A stretch of DNA of 64,000 bases. It comes from Aldehydirespirator sp965221605 (lineage in GTDB: Bacteria; Actinomycetota; Acidimicrobiia; Acidimicrobiales; Aldehydirespiratoraceae). This document shows, in pieces, positions 20,614 through 29,412 of the stretch. The notes below the pieces were generated by a model. The model did not search any database. It was not told where the DNA came from and saw only the letters and a program-made list of their open reading frames with translations. The first letter of the stretch is position 1; each line of letters begins with the position of its first letter. Made by a program: the position numbers and the translations under genes. The stretch lies in the NCBI GenBank assembly GCA_965221605.1, contig CBDCSK010000009.1, positions 124,001 through 188,000 on the forward strand, written 5' to 3'.

Positions 20614-21684
20614 ATGCGCACCGAGTTCGACCCCGAACGGCTGCCTCTGACGCTTCTTGAACTGTTCCGGATCAAGCAGGGCGAGATGGTCTCCGCGATG
20701 ATGCACCTGGGCACCCGCCTGGGCCTCTGGGAAGCGTTGCGGGAGACGGAGCCCTGCACCAGCGCCGAACTGGCCTCCTCGACCGGGCTGCAGGAGCGAT
20801 GGCTCCGCGAGTGGCTGCACGGCATGGTCTCGACGGATCTCGTGCAACACGACGATGGCCGCTTCGCGTTGACGCCCGAGGCGAGGGTGGCGCTGACCGA
20901 CCGCGGCCATTGGTCCTACATGCCGGGGGTGTTCGGCCCGCCCATGACCCATCGCGAGATCGAGCGCACCCTGGAGGCCTTCCGAACGGGACTGGGAATG
21001 ACCTGGGCCGAGCACGGCGAACACACCTGCCACATGCAGTGCGCCATGTCGGCGGCCCGCCAGGAGAGCTTCCTGGTGCCGGAGGTCCTGGCCGCGTTCG
21101 ACGGGGCCACCGACCGGCTGCGCTCCGGGGGCGCTCGCATAGTCGACGTGGGCTGCGGTGCCGGGGTCGCGGCCCGGCTGCTGGCGTCGAGTTTCCCCAC
21201 GGCCACCGTGGTCGGCATCGACCCCTCCTCCCGGGCGCTGGCGGTGGCCCGCTCCCGCGCCGGCGAGGCGGGCCTCGACAACTTGACCTTCGAGCAGGGC
21301 ACCTTCGACGACCTCGACCGCTTCGGTCCCGCAGACCTGCTCGTGACCCTCGACGTGCTGCACGACCTGCCCCGGCCGCAGGAGGCGGTGGCGGCCGCTC
21401 GCCGGAACCTGGCCGGGGACGGCTGGTGGCTAGTGGCCGACATCAAGGGACGCGGCGACCTCGAGGCCAACCGCAAGATCCCCTTGCTCCCCTACATGTA
21501 CGCCATGTCGGTCTTCTACTGCATGTCCTCCGCCCTGTCCGAGCCCGGAGGGGAGGGGCTAGGAACCCTGGGGCTCCACCCGCAGAAGCTGGAGGAGATG
21601 GCTAGAAGCGGCGGCTTCAGCCGCTTCACCCGCCACGAGGTCGAACTGGACCCGACGAACTGGTACTACGAGATCCGGCCCTGA
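20614..21684 (+). CDS. Class I SAM-dependent methyltransferase with winged-helix N-terminus
   Basis: A 356-residue protein resembling the Rv2258c/O-methyltransferase group. The N-terminal third is a helical, winged-helix-like dimerisation region. The Rossmann core follows, with motif I IVDVGCGAG at about 173-181, an acidic motif II at VVGIDPS and VTLDVLHDLP as the post-motif. The substrate is unknown, probably a small molecule. It is a single plus-strand gene between tRNA-Gly and a hairpin, convergent with the small HTH gene. Confidence 0.82.
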   Translation: MRTEFDPERLPLTLLELFRIKQGEMVSAMMHLGTRLGLWEALRETEPCTSAELASSTGLQERWLREWLHGMVSTDLVQHDDGRFALTPEARVALTDRGHWSYMPGVFGPPMTHREIERTLEAFRTGLGMTWAEHGEHTCHMQCAMSAARQESFLVPEVLAAFDGATDRLRSGGARIVDVGCGAGVAARLLASSFPTATVVGIDPSSRALAVARSRAGEAGLDNLTFEQGTFDDLDRFGPADLLVTLDVLHDLPRPQEAVAAARRNLAGDGWWLVADIKGRGDLEANRKIPLLPYMYAMSVFYCMSSALSEPGGEGLGTLGLHPQKLEEMARSGGFSRFTRHEVELDPTNWYYEIRP

Positions 21685-21685
21685 C

Positions 21686-21710
21686 CCGGCCCGGCCGTCG
21701 GCCGAGCCGG
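21686..21710. terminator. GC-rich hairpin between convergent genes
   Basis: A nested inverted repeat (CCGGC outer arm; CGGCC, GTC loop, GGCCG inner arm; GCCGG outer arm) lies exactly between the methyltransferase stop and the stop of the opposing HTH gene. No T-tract follows, so it would be a non-canonical or bidirectional terminator. Confidence 0.4.
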
Positions 21711-21711
21711 C

Positions 21712-21981
21712 CTAGTCGTCGCTTGACTCCGAGTCCGCCCCTCGAGGCGCTACCTCGGGATACAGGTGAGAGATCGTTCCCGGCTCGATCCGGCACGACT
21801 CTATGTAGGCGTCGACGTCCTCGCCCTTGACGCGGATCACCCTGCCCATCCGGTAAGCCGCGATGTAGCCCTCGTCGATGAAGCGGTAGAGGGTCCGCGT
21901 TGTGATGCCGAGGCGCTTGGCTGCCGCGGTCGTGCCTAGCCACTCGACCTGGGCCTGCTCCGGGGAAATTTCATCAACCAT
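21712..21981 (-). CDS. Small excisionase/MerR-type helix-turn-helix protein
   Basis: An 89-residue protein with the excisionase-family (HTH_17) helix-turn-helix: W-L-G-T-T-A-A-A-K-R-L-G-I-T near residues 14-27, then TLYRFIDEGYIAAYR and VIRVKGEDVDAYI. The C-terminus is acidic. Proteins of this size are chromosomal DNA-binding regulators as often as phage excisionases, and no integrase is nearby, so a regulator is more likely. The region upstream of its start has an 11-base-period repeat (22037-22068) that could be its operator. Confidence 0.75.
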   Translation of the reverse strand: MVDEISPEQAQVEWLGTTAAAKRLGITTRTLYRFIDEGYIAAYRMGRVIRVKGEDVDAYIESCRIEPGTISHLYPEVAPRGADSESSDD

Positions 21982-22036
21982 GGCTTGAGTTGCCTTTCGA
22001 TTACTCTAGTGATGTTAGATGCCGTAGTAGACCACC

Positions 22037-22068
22037 GCATGAACGGCGCATGAACACTGCACGTGAAC
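22037..22068. promoter_or_regulatory. Three iterated GCATGAAC-type repeats
   Basis: GCATGAAC at 22037-22044 and again at 22048-22055, and the variant GCACGTGAAC at 22059-22068, recur with an 11-base step in the divergent spacer between the HTH gene and ispH. Spacing close to one helical turn suggests side-by-side protein sites. The rest of the 21982-22178 spacer shows no gene. Confidence 0.35.
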
Positions 22069-22178
22069 AGCGCGCCCTACGACGATACCTAGGAGACTCT
22101 ATGGCATTTACTGAGGCGCGCGGTGGATACACGCCCGGATGGCGGTGATCAGCGCCAGCAGCGACTAGCCTCACGGCG

Positions 22179-23216
22179 GTGATCGACCGAGTCCTGCTGG
22201 CCGCGCCCCGAGGATTCTGCGCGGGTGTGGACATGGCCATCAAGGCGCTGACCTGGATGATCCAGGCCTTCGACCCGCCCGTCTACTGCTATCACGAGAT
22301 AATCCACAACCGGCAGGTGGTGAAGCGCTTCGAGCAAGCCGGGGTGGTCTTCGTCAACGACGTCGCCACCGTGCCGGCGGGGCGGCCCATCATGCTCTCG
22401 GCGCACGGTTCGGCCCCGGAGGTCGTCCAGACGGCCCGCGATCGGGGCGGCTACGTCGTGGACGCGGTCTGCCCGCTGGTGACCAAGGTCCACCACGAGG
22501 TCAAGACCAGGGCAGCCAAGGGCTACCAGATCGTGTACGTCGGCCATGAGGGACACGAGGAGGCCGTGGGGACCATGGCCGTCGCCCCCGCCGCCATCCA
22601 CCGGGTGGACAACGCCCGGGGAGTCGCGGCGCTGCCCGAGTTCAAGGAGCCGGTTGCCGTGCTGGCCCAGACCACGCTCTCACACCGGGAGTGGGAGGGC
22701 GTGCTCGAACACACCAGGCGCCGCTTCCCGGACCTGTGGCAACCCAGCATCAGTGACCTGTGCTTCGCCACCACCAACCGCCAGACCGCAATGATGGAAA
22801 TCGCACCGGATTGCGACGCGGTGCTCGTGATCGGCTCGGCCAACTCGTCGAACACCCAGTCCCTGGTGGAACTGGCCGCCGAGGCGGGCTGCCGGCGGGT
22901 GCTGCGGATCAATGACGCCAACGATGTTTCCGACGACCTGTCGGGCACCATCGGCGTGACCGCGGGCGCCTCCGCTCCCGAGCACGTCGTGTGGGAGGTG
23001 ATCGACCGGCTGGCACCGGTGAACGGCACGCAGGAGGTGACGGTCATCGATGAGGACGAGTACTTCCCTCCGCCCCGGAACCTGCGCGACCTGCTGGCCG
23101 CGGTGGAGGCCGCGGCCGCGGTGACCCTGGGCTCGAGCCCCGACGGCCGGGAGCCGCTGAACGACCGCTCCATAGACGCCAGCGACCTGCTCGACCGCCT
23201 CAGCCCCCGGGCCTGA
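22179..23216 (+). CDS. ispH: 4-hydroxy-3-methylbut-2-enyl diphosphate reductase
   Basis: Last enzyme of the MEP isoprenoid pathway: an iron-sulfur reductase that makes IPP and DMAPP. The 345-residue product has the cluster cysteines in GFCAGV (Cys14), VCPLVTKVH and SDLCFATTNRQ, plus SAHGSAP and the catalytic-glutamate region of IspH. The start is GTG at 22179. The stop codon lies inside the first unit of a 44 bp tandem repeat. Confidence 0.96.
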   Translation: MIDRVLLAAPRGFCAGVDMAIKALTWMIQAFDPPVYCYHEIIHNRQVVKRFEQAGVVFVNDVATVPAGRPIMLSAHGSAPEVVQTARDRGGYVVDAVCPLVTKVHHEVKTRAAKGYQIVYVGHEGHEEAVGTMAVAPAAIHRVDNARGVAALPEFKEPVAVLAQTTLSHREWEGVLEHTRRRFPDLWQPSISDLCFATTNRQTAMMEIAPDCDAVLVIGSANSSNTQSLVELAAEAGCRRVLRINDANDVSDDLSGTIGVTAGASAPEHVVWEVIDRLAPVNGTQEVTVIDEDEYFPPPRNLRDLLAAVEAAAAVTLGSSPDGREPLNDRSIDASDLLDRLSPRA

Positions 23217-23342
23217 GCGGCCCGTGAGCGAAGCGAACTAGAGCGGGAATCAGGGCCTGAGCGGCCCGTGAGCGAAGCGAACTAGAGCGGGAATCAGGGC
23301 CTGAGCGGCCCGTGAGCGAAGCGAACTAGAGCGGGAATCAGG
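23211..23342 (+). repeat. Three perfect tandem copies of a 44 bp unit
   Basis: Units at 23211-23254, 23255-23298 and 23299-23342 are identical. Each starts GCCTGAGCGGCCCGTGAGCG and ends GCGGGAATCAGG. The first unit contains the last codon and the TGA stop of ispH. A single diverged copy of the same motif occurs at 45964-46003, so the unit is dispersed in this genome. Function unknown. Confidence 0.95.
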
Positions 23343-23351
23343 GCGTAGGGC

Positions 23352-24089
23352 CTAGGGGCGGGCCGGCTCCTCGCCGGCCAGCACCCGAGCCTCGACATAG
23401 AGGTCGCTCAGCTCGCGGAACAAACGGTCGGTGAGTTCCCGAACGGCCCGGCGCGGAACCCGCCCCTGGACTTTGGCCGGCGGCGGGATCGGGTCGCCGA
23501 CGACCACCACCACCCGTCGGGGTCGAGGCACCACCGAGCCCACCGGAAGGGCCCTGACCGTGCCGCCCAACCCGACCGGCACGATCGGCACCCCGGCGCG
23601 CGCCGCCACGAACGCCGGGCCGTCGAGCATGTCGTTGCGCCGGACCCGGTCACCGGAGCGGCGCGTCCCCTCGGGGAACATCACCAGCGGCTCGCCGAGG
23701 GACAGGACATCGGTGGCGGCTCTCAGCGCGGTGCGGTCGGCCGTGCCCCGATGTACCGGGAAGCCGCCCATCACCGACAGGAAGGCGCCCAGGGGCCGGA
23801 TCTCCCAGAGGCTCTCCTTGCCCATGAACCTCAGGCGCCGGCTGGTGGCCATCCCGGCGATAGGTGTATCGATGAACGACCGGTGCACGGGCGAGAGAAT
23901 GAACGGGCCGACTGGGAGGTTGTCGCCTCCCTCCACCCGGAGCCTGAACAGCACCTTGATGAGCGCGAAGACAAGCGTCCAGAGCACCCGGTAGAGGATC
24001 CGCCCCCACAGAGGCTGGCGACTCCGGCGCAAGGAGCCCTCTCCCGAAGCCTCGCCATCAATCCGGCGCCCGTAGACGCTGCGGCTCAT
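23352..24089 (-). CDS. plsC: 1-acyl-sn-glycerol-3-phosphate acyltransferase (PlsC-like)
   Basis: Membrane-associated lysophosphatidate acyltransferase of phospholipid synthesis. The 245-residue product has an N-terminal hydrophobic segment (about 25-50), the acyltransferase HxxxxD-type motif VHRSFID near 70-76 and FPEGTR at about 145-150. The ATG at 24089 overlaps the cmk stop (ATGA). The plsC-cmk pairing is frequent in actinobacteria. Confidence 0.9.
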   Translation of the reverse strand: MSRSVYGRRIDGEASGEGSLRRSRQPLWGRILYRVLWTLVFALIKVLFRLRVEGGDNLPVGPFILSPVHRSFIDTPIAGMATSRRLRFMGKESLWEIRPLGAFLSVMGGFPVHRGTADRTALRAATDVLSLGEPLVMFPEGTRRSGDRVRRNDMLDGPAFVAARAGVPIVPVGLGGTVRALPVGSVVPRPRRVVVVVGDPIPPPAKVQGRVPRRAVRELTDRLFRELSDLYVEARVLAGEEPARP

Positions 24090-24754
24090 ACCAGCCTCAT
24101 TACCTGCTCGACGGTCTCGTCGAAGGTCAACTCGGTGGTGTCGATGACGACCGCTCCGGGAGCCTTCAGCAGCGGGGAGGCGCTGCGGGTGGAGTCGATC
24201 CGGTCCCGCCGGGCGATGTCGGTGGCCACGGACTCCACGGCTTCGTCGTAGGTGCGGCCTCCGCCGGCGCCCCCCGACGGGGGCGTGCCGCTCTGGTCGA
24301 CCCTTCGCTGGGCCCTCACGGCCGGATCGGCAACGAGATGGACCTTGACCTCCGCGTCGGGGAACACCACGGTGCCGATGTCGCGACCCTCCACCACTCC
24401 CCCGCCCCGCCGCCGGACCCACTCGCGCTGGCGGACCACCAGCTCGGCGCGAACCTCGGGGTTGGCGGCCACCAGGCTCACAGCCCGGTCGACCGAGGGC
24501 CCTCTGATCTCGACGGTGGCATCGACCCCGTCGACCAGGACTTGCCCGGTGCCTATGTTGATGTCGATCGTCCGGGCCACCGCAGCCGCGAAATCGTCAT
24601 CGGAGGGATCGCCGCCGGCCCGCAGCACCGCGAAGGCGACGGCGCGGTACATGGCTCCGGTGTCCAGGCATTCGAGGCCGAGCCGATCGGCCACTGCCTG
24701 CGCCAGGGTGGACTTGCCGGAGCCGGCGGGGCCGTCGATGGCGATGACCCTCAC
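24086..24754 (-). CDS. cmk: Cytidylate kinase
   Basis: Phosphorylates CMP and dCMP. The 222-residue protein has the P-loop GPAGSGKS at 8-15, TGAMYRA near 32-38, VVEGRDIGTVVFP and the lid-region arginines R-R-D-R-I-D-S-T. The GTG start overlaps the aroA stop (GTGA). Confidence 0.96.
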   Translation of the reverse strand: MRVIAIDGPAGSGKSTLAQAVADRLGLECLDTGAMYRAVAFAVLRAGGDPSDDDFAAAVARTIDINIGTGQVLVDGVDATVEIRGPSVDRAVSLVAANPEVRAELVVRQREWVRRRGGGVVEGRDIGTVVFPDAEVKVHLVADPAVRAQRRVDQSGTPPSGGAGGGRTYDEAVESVATDIARRDRIDSTRSASPLLKAPGAVVIDTTELTFDETVEQVMRLV

Positions 24755-26058
24755 GCCGGTCCAGTCTCCTTGCCGGGACGCAACCCGTCCAGCGCCTCGT
24801 AGAAGCCGGGAAAGGTCTTGGCCGCGCAGCCGGGATTCTCGATCTCCATCCCGGACACGACCAGGCCGAGCACCGCGAAGGCCATGGCGATGCGATGATC
24901 GTCGTAGGTCCGGATCCGGGTGCCGGTCACGGCCGCTCCCGGCACCACCTCGAACCCGTCATCGAACTCGCGGGCCTCGACTCCGCAGCGGGCCAGTTCG
25001 GCGACCACGGCCGCGATCCGGTCGCTCTCCTTGCTCCGGATGAACCCGATGCCGCGCACTCGGGTCGGCGTCTCGGCGAGGGCGGCCACCGCGGCCAGGG
25101 TGGGGGCGGTGTCGGACATGTCCGCGAGATCGACGTCGATCCCCGTCAGCGGCCCGCCGGTGACCGTCGTGGCGGACCTGTCCTGGTCGACGGCCGCCCC
25201 CATGGACTCCAGGACTGCTGCGAAGCGGGCATCGCCCTGTATGGAGCCTGCGCCCAGGCCCTCGATGCGCACCGTGCCTCCTGTCACCGCGGCCGCGGCC
25301 ATGAAGTACGAGGCCGAGGATGCGTCGGGCTCCACAGCGAAGCGCTCGACAGACCGGTAGCCGCCCCCCGCCACCCGCACGAAGGCCGGCTCCACCCTGA
25401 CGGACGCGCCGAAGGCCTCCATGACTGCAGCCGTCATCTCCACGTAGGACTGGCTCACCACTGATCCGACGATGGGCAACCACATCCCGAGGGGCACCGC
25501 CGGGGCGGCCAGCATGAGACCGGACAGGAACTGGCTGGAGCGGTCGGCGGCAACGTGGGCCATGCGTTTGCGAATCGGCCCCCGGATCCGCATGGGAAGG
25601 CTGTCGCCGCCGCTGGGGAACTCCACGCTCACCCCCAGTCGGCGCAGCGCCTCGGCCAGTTCGCCGAAGGGCCGGGCTCTCAACTGGGGATGGCCGTCGA
25701 TGGTCGCACCGTGCTCCGACAGGGCAGCCACCGGGGCCACGAAGCGGCCGGTCGTGCCCGACATGCGGGCGTCAATGACGATGTCCGGGGAGCCACCGAC
25801 GGCACCGTCGATGCCGCGGACCCGCATGATGGACCCTCCGGGATCGCAATCGACCTCGGCGCCCAGCGCCCGCACCGCGCCGACCATGGCCTCGGTGTCG
25901 TCGGCGAAGAGCGCCCCGGTGAGGGTGGTCTTGCCGTCCGCCAGAGCGGCGCACACCAGAGCCCGATTGGTGATGCTCTTGGAGCCGGGCAGCCTGATCG
26001 CCACGTCCGGCGGAGCCTCCAGCGGCGCGATGGCCAGCGTCGGGGGCCAGTGATCCAT
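24751..26058 (-). CDS. aroA: 3-phosphoshikimate 1-carboxyvinyltransferase (EPSP synthase)
   Basis: Shikimate pathway enzyme joining shikimate 3-phosphate and PEP. The roughly 435-residue protein has LPGSKSITNRAL near residue 24, the glycine-rich SGTTGRF loop and SDTAPTLAAVA, with SKESDR for the C-terminal catalytic region. ATG 26058 shares its A with the tyrA stop; a GTG three bases further upstream (26061) is an alternative start. Confidence 0.95.
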   Translation of the reverse strand: MDHWPPTLAIAPLEAPPDVAIRLPGSKSITNRALVCAALADGKTTLTGALFADDTEAMVGAVRALGAEVDCDPGGSIMRVRGIDGAVGGSPDIVIDARMSGTTGRFVAPVAALSEHGATIDGHPQLRARPFGELAEALRRLGVSVEFPSGGDSLPMRIRGPIRKRMAHVAADRSSQFLSGLMLAAPAVPLGMWLPIVGSVVSQSYVEMTAAVMEAFGASVRVEPAFVRVAGGGYRSVERFAVEPDASSASYFMAAAAVTGGTVRIEGLGAGSIQGDARFAAVLESMGAAVDQDRSATTVTGGPLTGIDVDLADMSDTAPTLAAVAALAETPTRVRGIGFIRSKESDRIAAVVAELARCGVEAREFDDGFEVVPGAAVTGTRIRTYDDHRIAMAFAVLGLVVSGMEIENPGCAAKTFPGFYEALDGLRPGKETGPA

Positions 26059-27122
26059 CACTCGAGCGGGTTCAGCGAGGGGCGGTACCCGGCCTCGACC
26101 AGGCCCCGGGCTAACTGGTCTGCCCCGTCGCTCTCCACCACGGCCACCACGACGCCGCGGGGCCCCTCCGCGGAGTGGGCGATCTCAAGGTCGTAGATGT
26201 TCACGTCCAGATCGGCCGCCAGCGTGGTAATGCGGGCCAGCTCACCCTTCTGGTCGCGTATCGCGATCCGAACTTCGGTCAGCCGCGAGAGGTCGGGAGC
26301 GCCCACCGACAGGCTCCGGCGGCTGTCCCTGGCGGCCTCGAGGCGTGCCAGCAACTCGTCGCGATCACCCCCGGACACGATCAGGCGCATCTCGACGAGC
26401 TCGTCGAGCAACTCGTCGAGCACATCGGTGATCGCCGTCCTGTTCTCGGCGCAGATCTCGGGCCAGATGGCGGGATGTCCCGCGGCCACCCTGGTCATGT
26501 CCCGGAAGCCCCCGGCAGCCAGCCGCAGCAGGGCCCGGTGCTCGGTGGAGCGTCCCTCGGCGATGCGCATCAGCACGGCCGCGGTGAGGTGCGGGACGTG
26601 CGACACGACGGCCACCAGCGCGTCGTGGCGCTCGGGCGCCAGTGAGATCACCTGGGCGCCGAGCCCAGAGACCACTTCGCGCACCTGGGCGAGGGCCGCA
26701 TCGTCAGCGGTTCCGGTGGGGGTGAGAACCCACACCGCGTCGCGGAACAGGTCCGGATCGGCTCCGGTGAGGCCGTCCTGCTCGCTGCCGGCCATGGGAT
26801 GGCCGCCGATGAACCTCGGATCGTCGACGGCCGCGACCACGGGTGCCTTCACGCTGCCGACATCGGTCACGATGGCGGCCCCGGCGTCGAGCAGCTGCTG
26901 GACGACCGCGGCCAGCGATGAAGGCGGCGTGGCGACCACGGCCAGGTCGCACGGCCCGGCCTCGCCGATGACGTCGACCGCGCCGGCAGCCACCGCGGCC
27001 TCGGCTCGCTCGGTGTCGGGCTCGATGCCGGTCACATGCCACCCGGCCTTGCGCAGGGCCATGCCCACCGACCCGCCGATCAGACCCGTGCCGGCGATGA
27101 TGGCGGTTCGAGATGGGGCCAT
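26058..27122 (-). CDS. tyrA: Prephenate dehydrogenase with ACT domain
   Basis: NAD-dependent step of tyrosine synthesis. The 354-residue product has the Rossmann motif GTGLIGGSVG at 11-20, GGHPMAGSEQ for prephenate binding, SHVPHLTA with the catalytic histidine region, and a C-terminal ACT-like domain (from about 285: VRIAIRDQKGELARI) that probably gives feedback control by an amino acid. It is coupled to aroA. Confidence 0.94.
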   Translation of the reverse strand: MAPSRTAIIAGTGLIGGSVGMALRKAGWHVTGIEPDTERAEAAVAAGAVDVIGEAGPCDLAVVATPPSSLAAVVQQLLDAGAAIVTDVGSVKAPVVAAVDDPRFIGGHPMAGSEQDGLTGADPDLFRDAVWVLTPTGTADDAALAQVREVVSGLGAQVISLAPERHDALVAVVSHVPHLTAAVLMRIAEGRSTEHRALLRLAAGGFRDMTRVAAGHPAIWPEICAENRTAITDVLDELLDELVEMRLIVSGGDRDELLARLEAARDSRRSLSVGAPDLSRLTEVRIAIRDQKGELARITTLAADLDVNIYDLEIAHSAEGPRGVVVAVVESDGADQLARGLVEAGYRPSLNPLE

Positions 27123-27133
27123 GGACGGCGATG

Positions 27134-27883
27134 CTACCGGTGCGACCGCCCAGCCTCGGCCGTGCTTGCAGCCGCGACGGCCTTTTCGAGCGACCTCGCC
27201 TCCGCGAGAGTCAGAGACCGCCAGCAGCCCGGCTGCAGCCGCCGATCGGCCAGCGGCCCGATCCTGGTCCGGACCAGGCGGAGGACCGGATGCCCCACCT
27301 CCTCACACATCCGGCGCACCAGCCGGTTGCGGCCCTCGCGGACAGTGATGCGCAGCACATCCGGCTCGACGAGGGCGACCCTCGCCGGCGCGGTGGGGCC
27401 GTCGTCGAGCTCGACGCCCCGGCGGAGGGAGCGCACCGCGGCCGGCCGCGGTGAACCGGCGACGTGCGCCAGGTACTCCTTCTCGATACCGAACGACGGG
27501 TGGGTGAGCCGGTGGGCCAGGTCGCCGTCGTTGGTGAGGAGCAGCAAGCCCTCGGTCAACAGGTCGAGACGCCCTACCGGAAAGACGCGCGGCTCGGCGG
27601 GAACGAGGCCCGTGACGGTGGGGCGGCCCTGCGGGTCGTGGGCGGTCGTGACCACGCCGGAGGGCTTGTTGAGCAGGTAGTGGACCAGGTCGGGCCGCAC
27701 GCCCACGACAACCCCGTCCACATCCACGACGCACCGGGCCGCATCGATGCGATCCCCGAGCCGGGCGACGGAACCGTCGACGCGCACCCGCCCGTCGGAG
27801 ATGAGCGACTCGCAGGCCCTGCGGCTGCCGATCCCGCAACGGGCCAGGACCTTCTGGAGCCGCTCACCCTCGCCGGCGCTCAC
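27134..27883 (-). CDS. rluB: Pseudouridine synthase RluB-type
   Basis: rRNA large-subunit pseudouridine synthase. The 249-residue product has an N-terminal S4 domain (about 5-60, with SRRACESLISDGRV) and a catalytic domain with PVGRLDLLTEGLL, which contains the catalytic aspartate. The start is GTG 27883. The order with scpB and scpA is the conserved actinobacterial one. Confidence 0.93.
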   Translation of the reverse strand: MSAGEGERLQKVLARCGIGSRRACESLISDGRVRVDGSVARLGDRIDAARCVVDVDGVVVGVRPDLVHYLLNKPSGVVTTAHDPQGRPTVTGLVPAEPRVFPVGRLDLLTEGLLLLTNDGDLAHRLTHPSFGIEKEYLAHVAGSPRPAAVRSLRRGVELDDGPTAPARVALVEPDVLRITVREGRNRLVRRMCEEVGHPVLRLVRTRIGPLADRRLQPGCWRSLTLAEARSLEKAVAAASTAEAGRSHR

Positions 27884-27937
27884 CGGTCCTCCCGACCCTC
27901 CAGCGGCTCTCCCCCATTTGCGGACGCTCGCACGACG

Positions 27938-28576
27938 TCACTGGTCGCCGTCCCCGGGCCCGCCGGGATCCGGTCCGCTGTGATCGGACACCAGCCTCAG
28001 GCGGCGCTCCATGGCCTCCACCTCTGCGGAGTCCGGCACGAACTCGCCCAGGGGCGGCAGGTCTTCGAGGGAGTCCAATCCCAGGTGCTCGAGGAACTGC
28101 GGTGTCGTCCCGTACAGCACGGCCTGCCCGGGGCCGGGGGCTCGGGCGATCTCGTCGATGTAGCCGCGGCGCCTGAGGGTCCGCATGACGCCGTCGACGT
28201 TCACTCCCCTTATCTCGGCGACCTGGTGGCGTGACACCGGCTGCTTGTAGGCGACGACGGCCAGGGTCTCGAGCGCGGCGGCCGAGAGCCGGGCACTGTG
28301 GCCTTCACGCACGAAACGCTCGACGTAGGCGTCCTGGGCGGGAGCGGTCTGGAAGCGGTAGCCGCCGGCCACCCTGGCCAGCACGAAGCCCCGGCGCTGG
28401 GACTCGTACTCGGCGGCGAGCCCCTCGCAGGCAGTCCGCACCCGCTCGGTCGAGGTTCCGAGGACCCCGGCCAGCACGGCCGCCGGCACCGGCTCCTCCG
28501 CCAGCAGCAGCACGGCCTCGAGGGCCGCTGCGATCCCGGGGTCTCCGGTGCTGTCACGGCCGGCGGGTCCGCTCAT
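27938..28576 (-). CDS. scpB: Segregation and condensation protein B
   Basis: Subunit of the SMC-ScpAB condensin. The 212-residue protein consists of two winged-helix domains: EAVLLLAEEPVP near the start, then LSAAALETLAVVAYKQPV and EIRGVNVDGVMRTL. The ATG at 28576 is chosen because the frame beyond it overlaps scpA. It begins 14 bases after scpA. Confidence 0.94.
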   Translation of the reverse strand: MSGPAGRDSTGDPGIAAALEAVLLLAEEPVPAAVLAGVLGTSTERVRTACEGLAAEYESQRRGFVLARVAGGYRFQTAPAQDAYVERFVREGHSARLSAAALETLAVVAYKQPVSRHQVAEIRGVNVDGVMRTLRRRGYIDEIARAPGPGQAVLYGTTPQFLEHLGLDSLEDLPPLGEFVPDSAEVEAMERRLRLVSDHSGPDPGGPGDGDQ

Positions 28577-28590
28577 CGGATACTCGATCC

Positions 28591-29379
28591 TCAGCCCTCG
28601 TAGACGTCCGCGCCCGCAACCGCCGCCTGCCGGACCTCGGCATCGTCGCCGCCGGTCCACACCACGACGATGTCACCGAACGTGGTGGCCTGCTCGACAT
28701 CGGCCAGTCCCTGCTTGACCAGCTCCAGCAGCGCGAGGAAGCGCACCACCAGTCCGATGCGGTCGTGGATGCCGGAGGTGAGACGCCGGAAAGTGATCCG
28801 CCCGGCCCGGGCCAGTTCCTCGACCAGCTCGGCGACGGCGTCGCCCACCGTCACCGAGATCGGCGTGATGTGGGCGGTGTCGACCCGGGGGGTGGGAGCC
28901 GGCGCCGCGGCCCGCAGGTAGGCCGCCCGTACCTCCGGGGGGGACACCGAGTCCAGGATCGACGGAGCCAGCAGCAGCCAGCGCTCCTCGGTGGCGCCCA
29001 CCCGGCGGGGCCGGCTGCAGGCTGCGACCTCCAACATGTGACGCAGCCTCTCCGACGCGTGCCGGAACATGGCGCACTCCGACAGCCTCGCCAGGAGCAG
29101 GTCCCGCTCGGAGATCCCGTCCAGCTCTTCGTCGAGTTCGACGACGGTGTCGGTGGGCAGCATCCGCTTGACCTTCATGTCCACGAGAGTCGCGGCGATC
29201 ACCAGGAACTCGGTGGCCACCTCCAGGTCGCACTCCGGCATCCGGTCTATCTCGGCCAGGAATGCGTCGGTTATGCGGGCGATGGGGATGTCGTAGATCT
29301 CCACCTGCTCCCGCAGGATGAGCGGCAGGAGCAGGTCGAAGGGCCCGCTGTAGACGGCGGTGGACACTTCGTAGGCCAT
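28591..29379 (-). CDS. scpA: Segregation and condensation protein A
   Basis: Kleisin subunit bridging SMC heads. The 262-residue protein has the N-terminal signature FDLLLPLILREQVEIYDIPI and ATEFLVIAATLVDMK, followed by a charged linker and a C-terminal winged helix. The start ATG 29379 is 33 bases from the divergent trpS. In mycobacteria a parA-like gene sits next to scpA; here trpS and an accessory island occupy that interval. Confidence 0.94.
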   Translation of the reverse strand: MAYEVSTAVYSGPFDLLLPLILREQVEIYDIPIARITDAFLAEIDRMPECDLEVATEFLVIAATLVDMKVKRMLPTDTVVELDEELDGISERDLLLARLSECAMFRHASERLRHMLEVAACSRPRRVGATEERWLLLAPSILDSVSPPEVRAAYLRAAAPAPTPRVDTAHITPISVTVGDAVAELVEELARAGRITFRRLTSGIHDRIGLVVRFLALLELVKQGLADVEQATTFGDIVVVWTGGDDAEVRQAAVAGADVYEG

Positions 29380-29412
29380 CAGGGCGAGATTACTCCCGTA
29401 CGCTGACGCTCC

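Noticed and set aside
21712..21981. Excisionase-like HTH protein as evidence for a prophage
   Set aside because: No integrase, phage structural gene or att repeat lies nearby; such small HTH proteins are common chromosomal regulators.
23211..23342. Tandem repeat as a CRISPR array
   Set aside because: The units are contiguous with no variable spacers and no cas genes are present.
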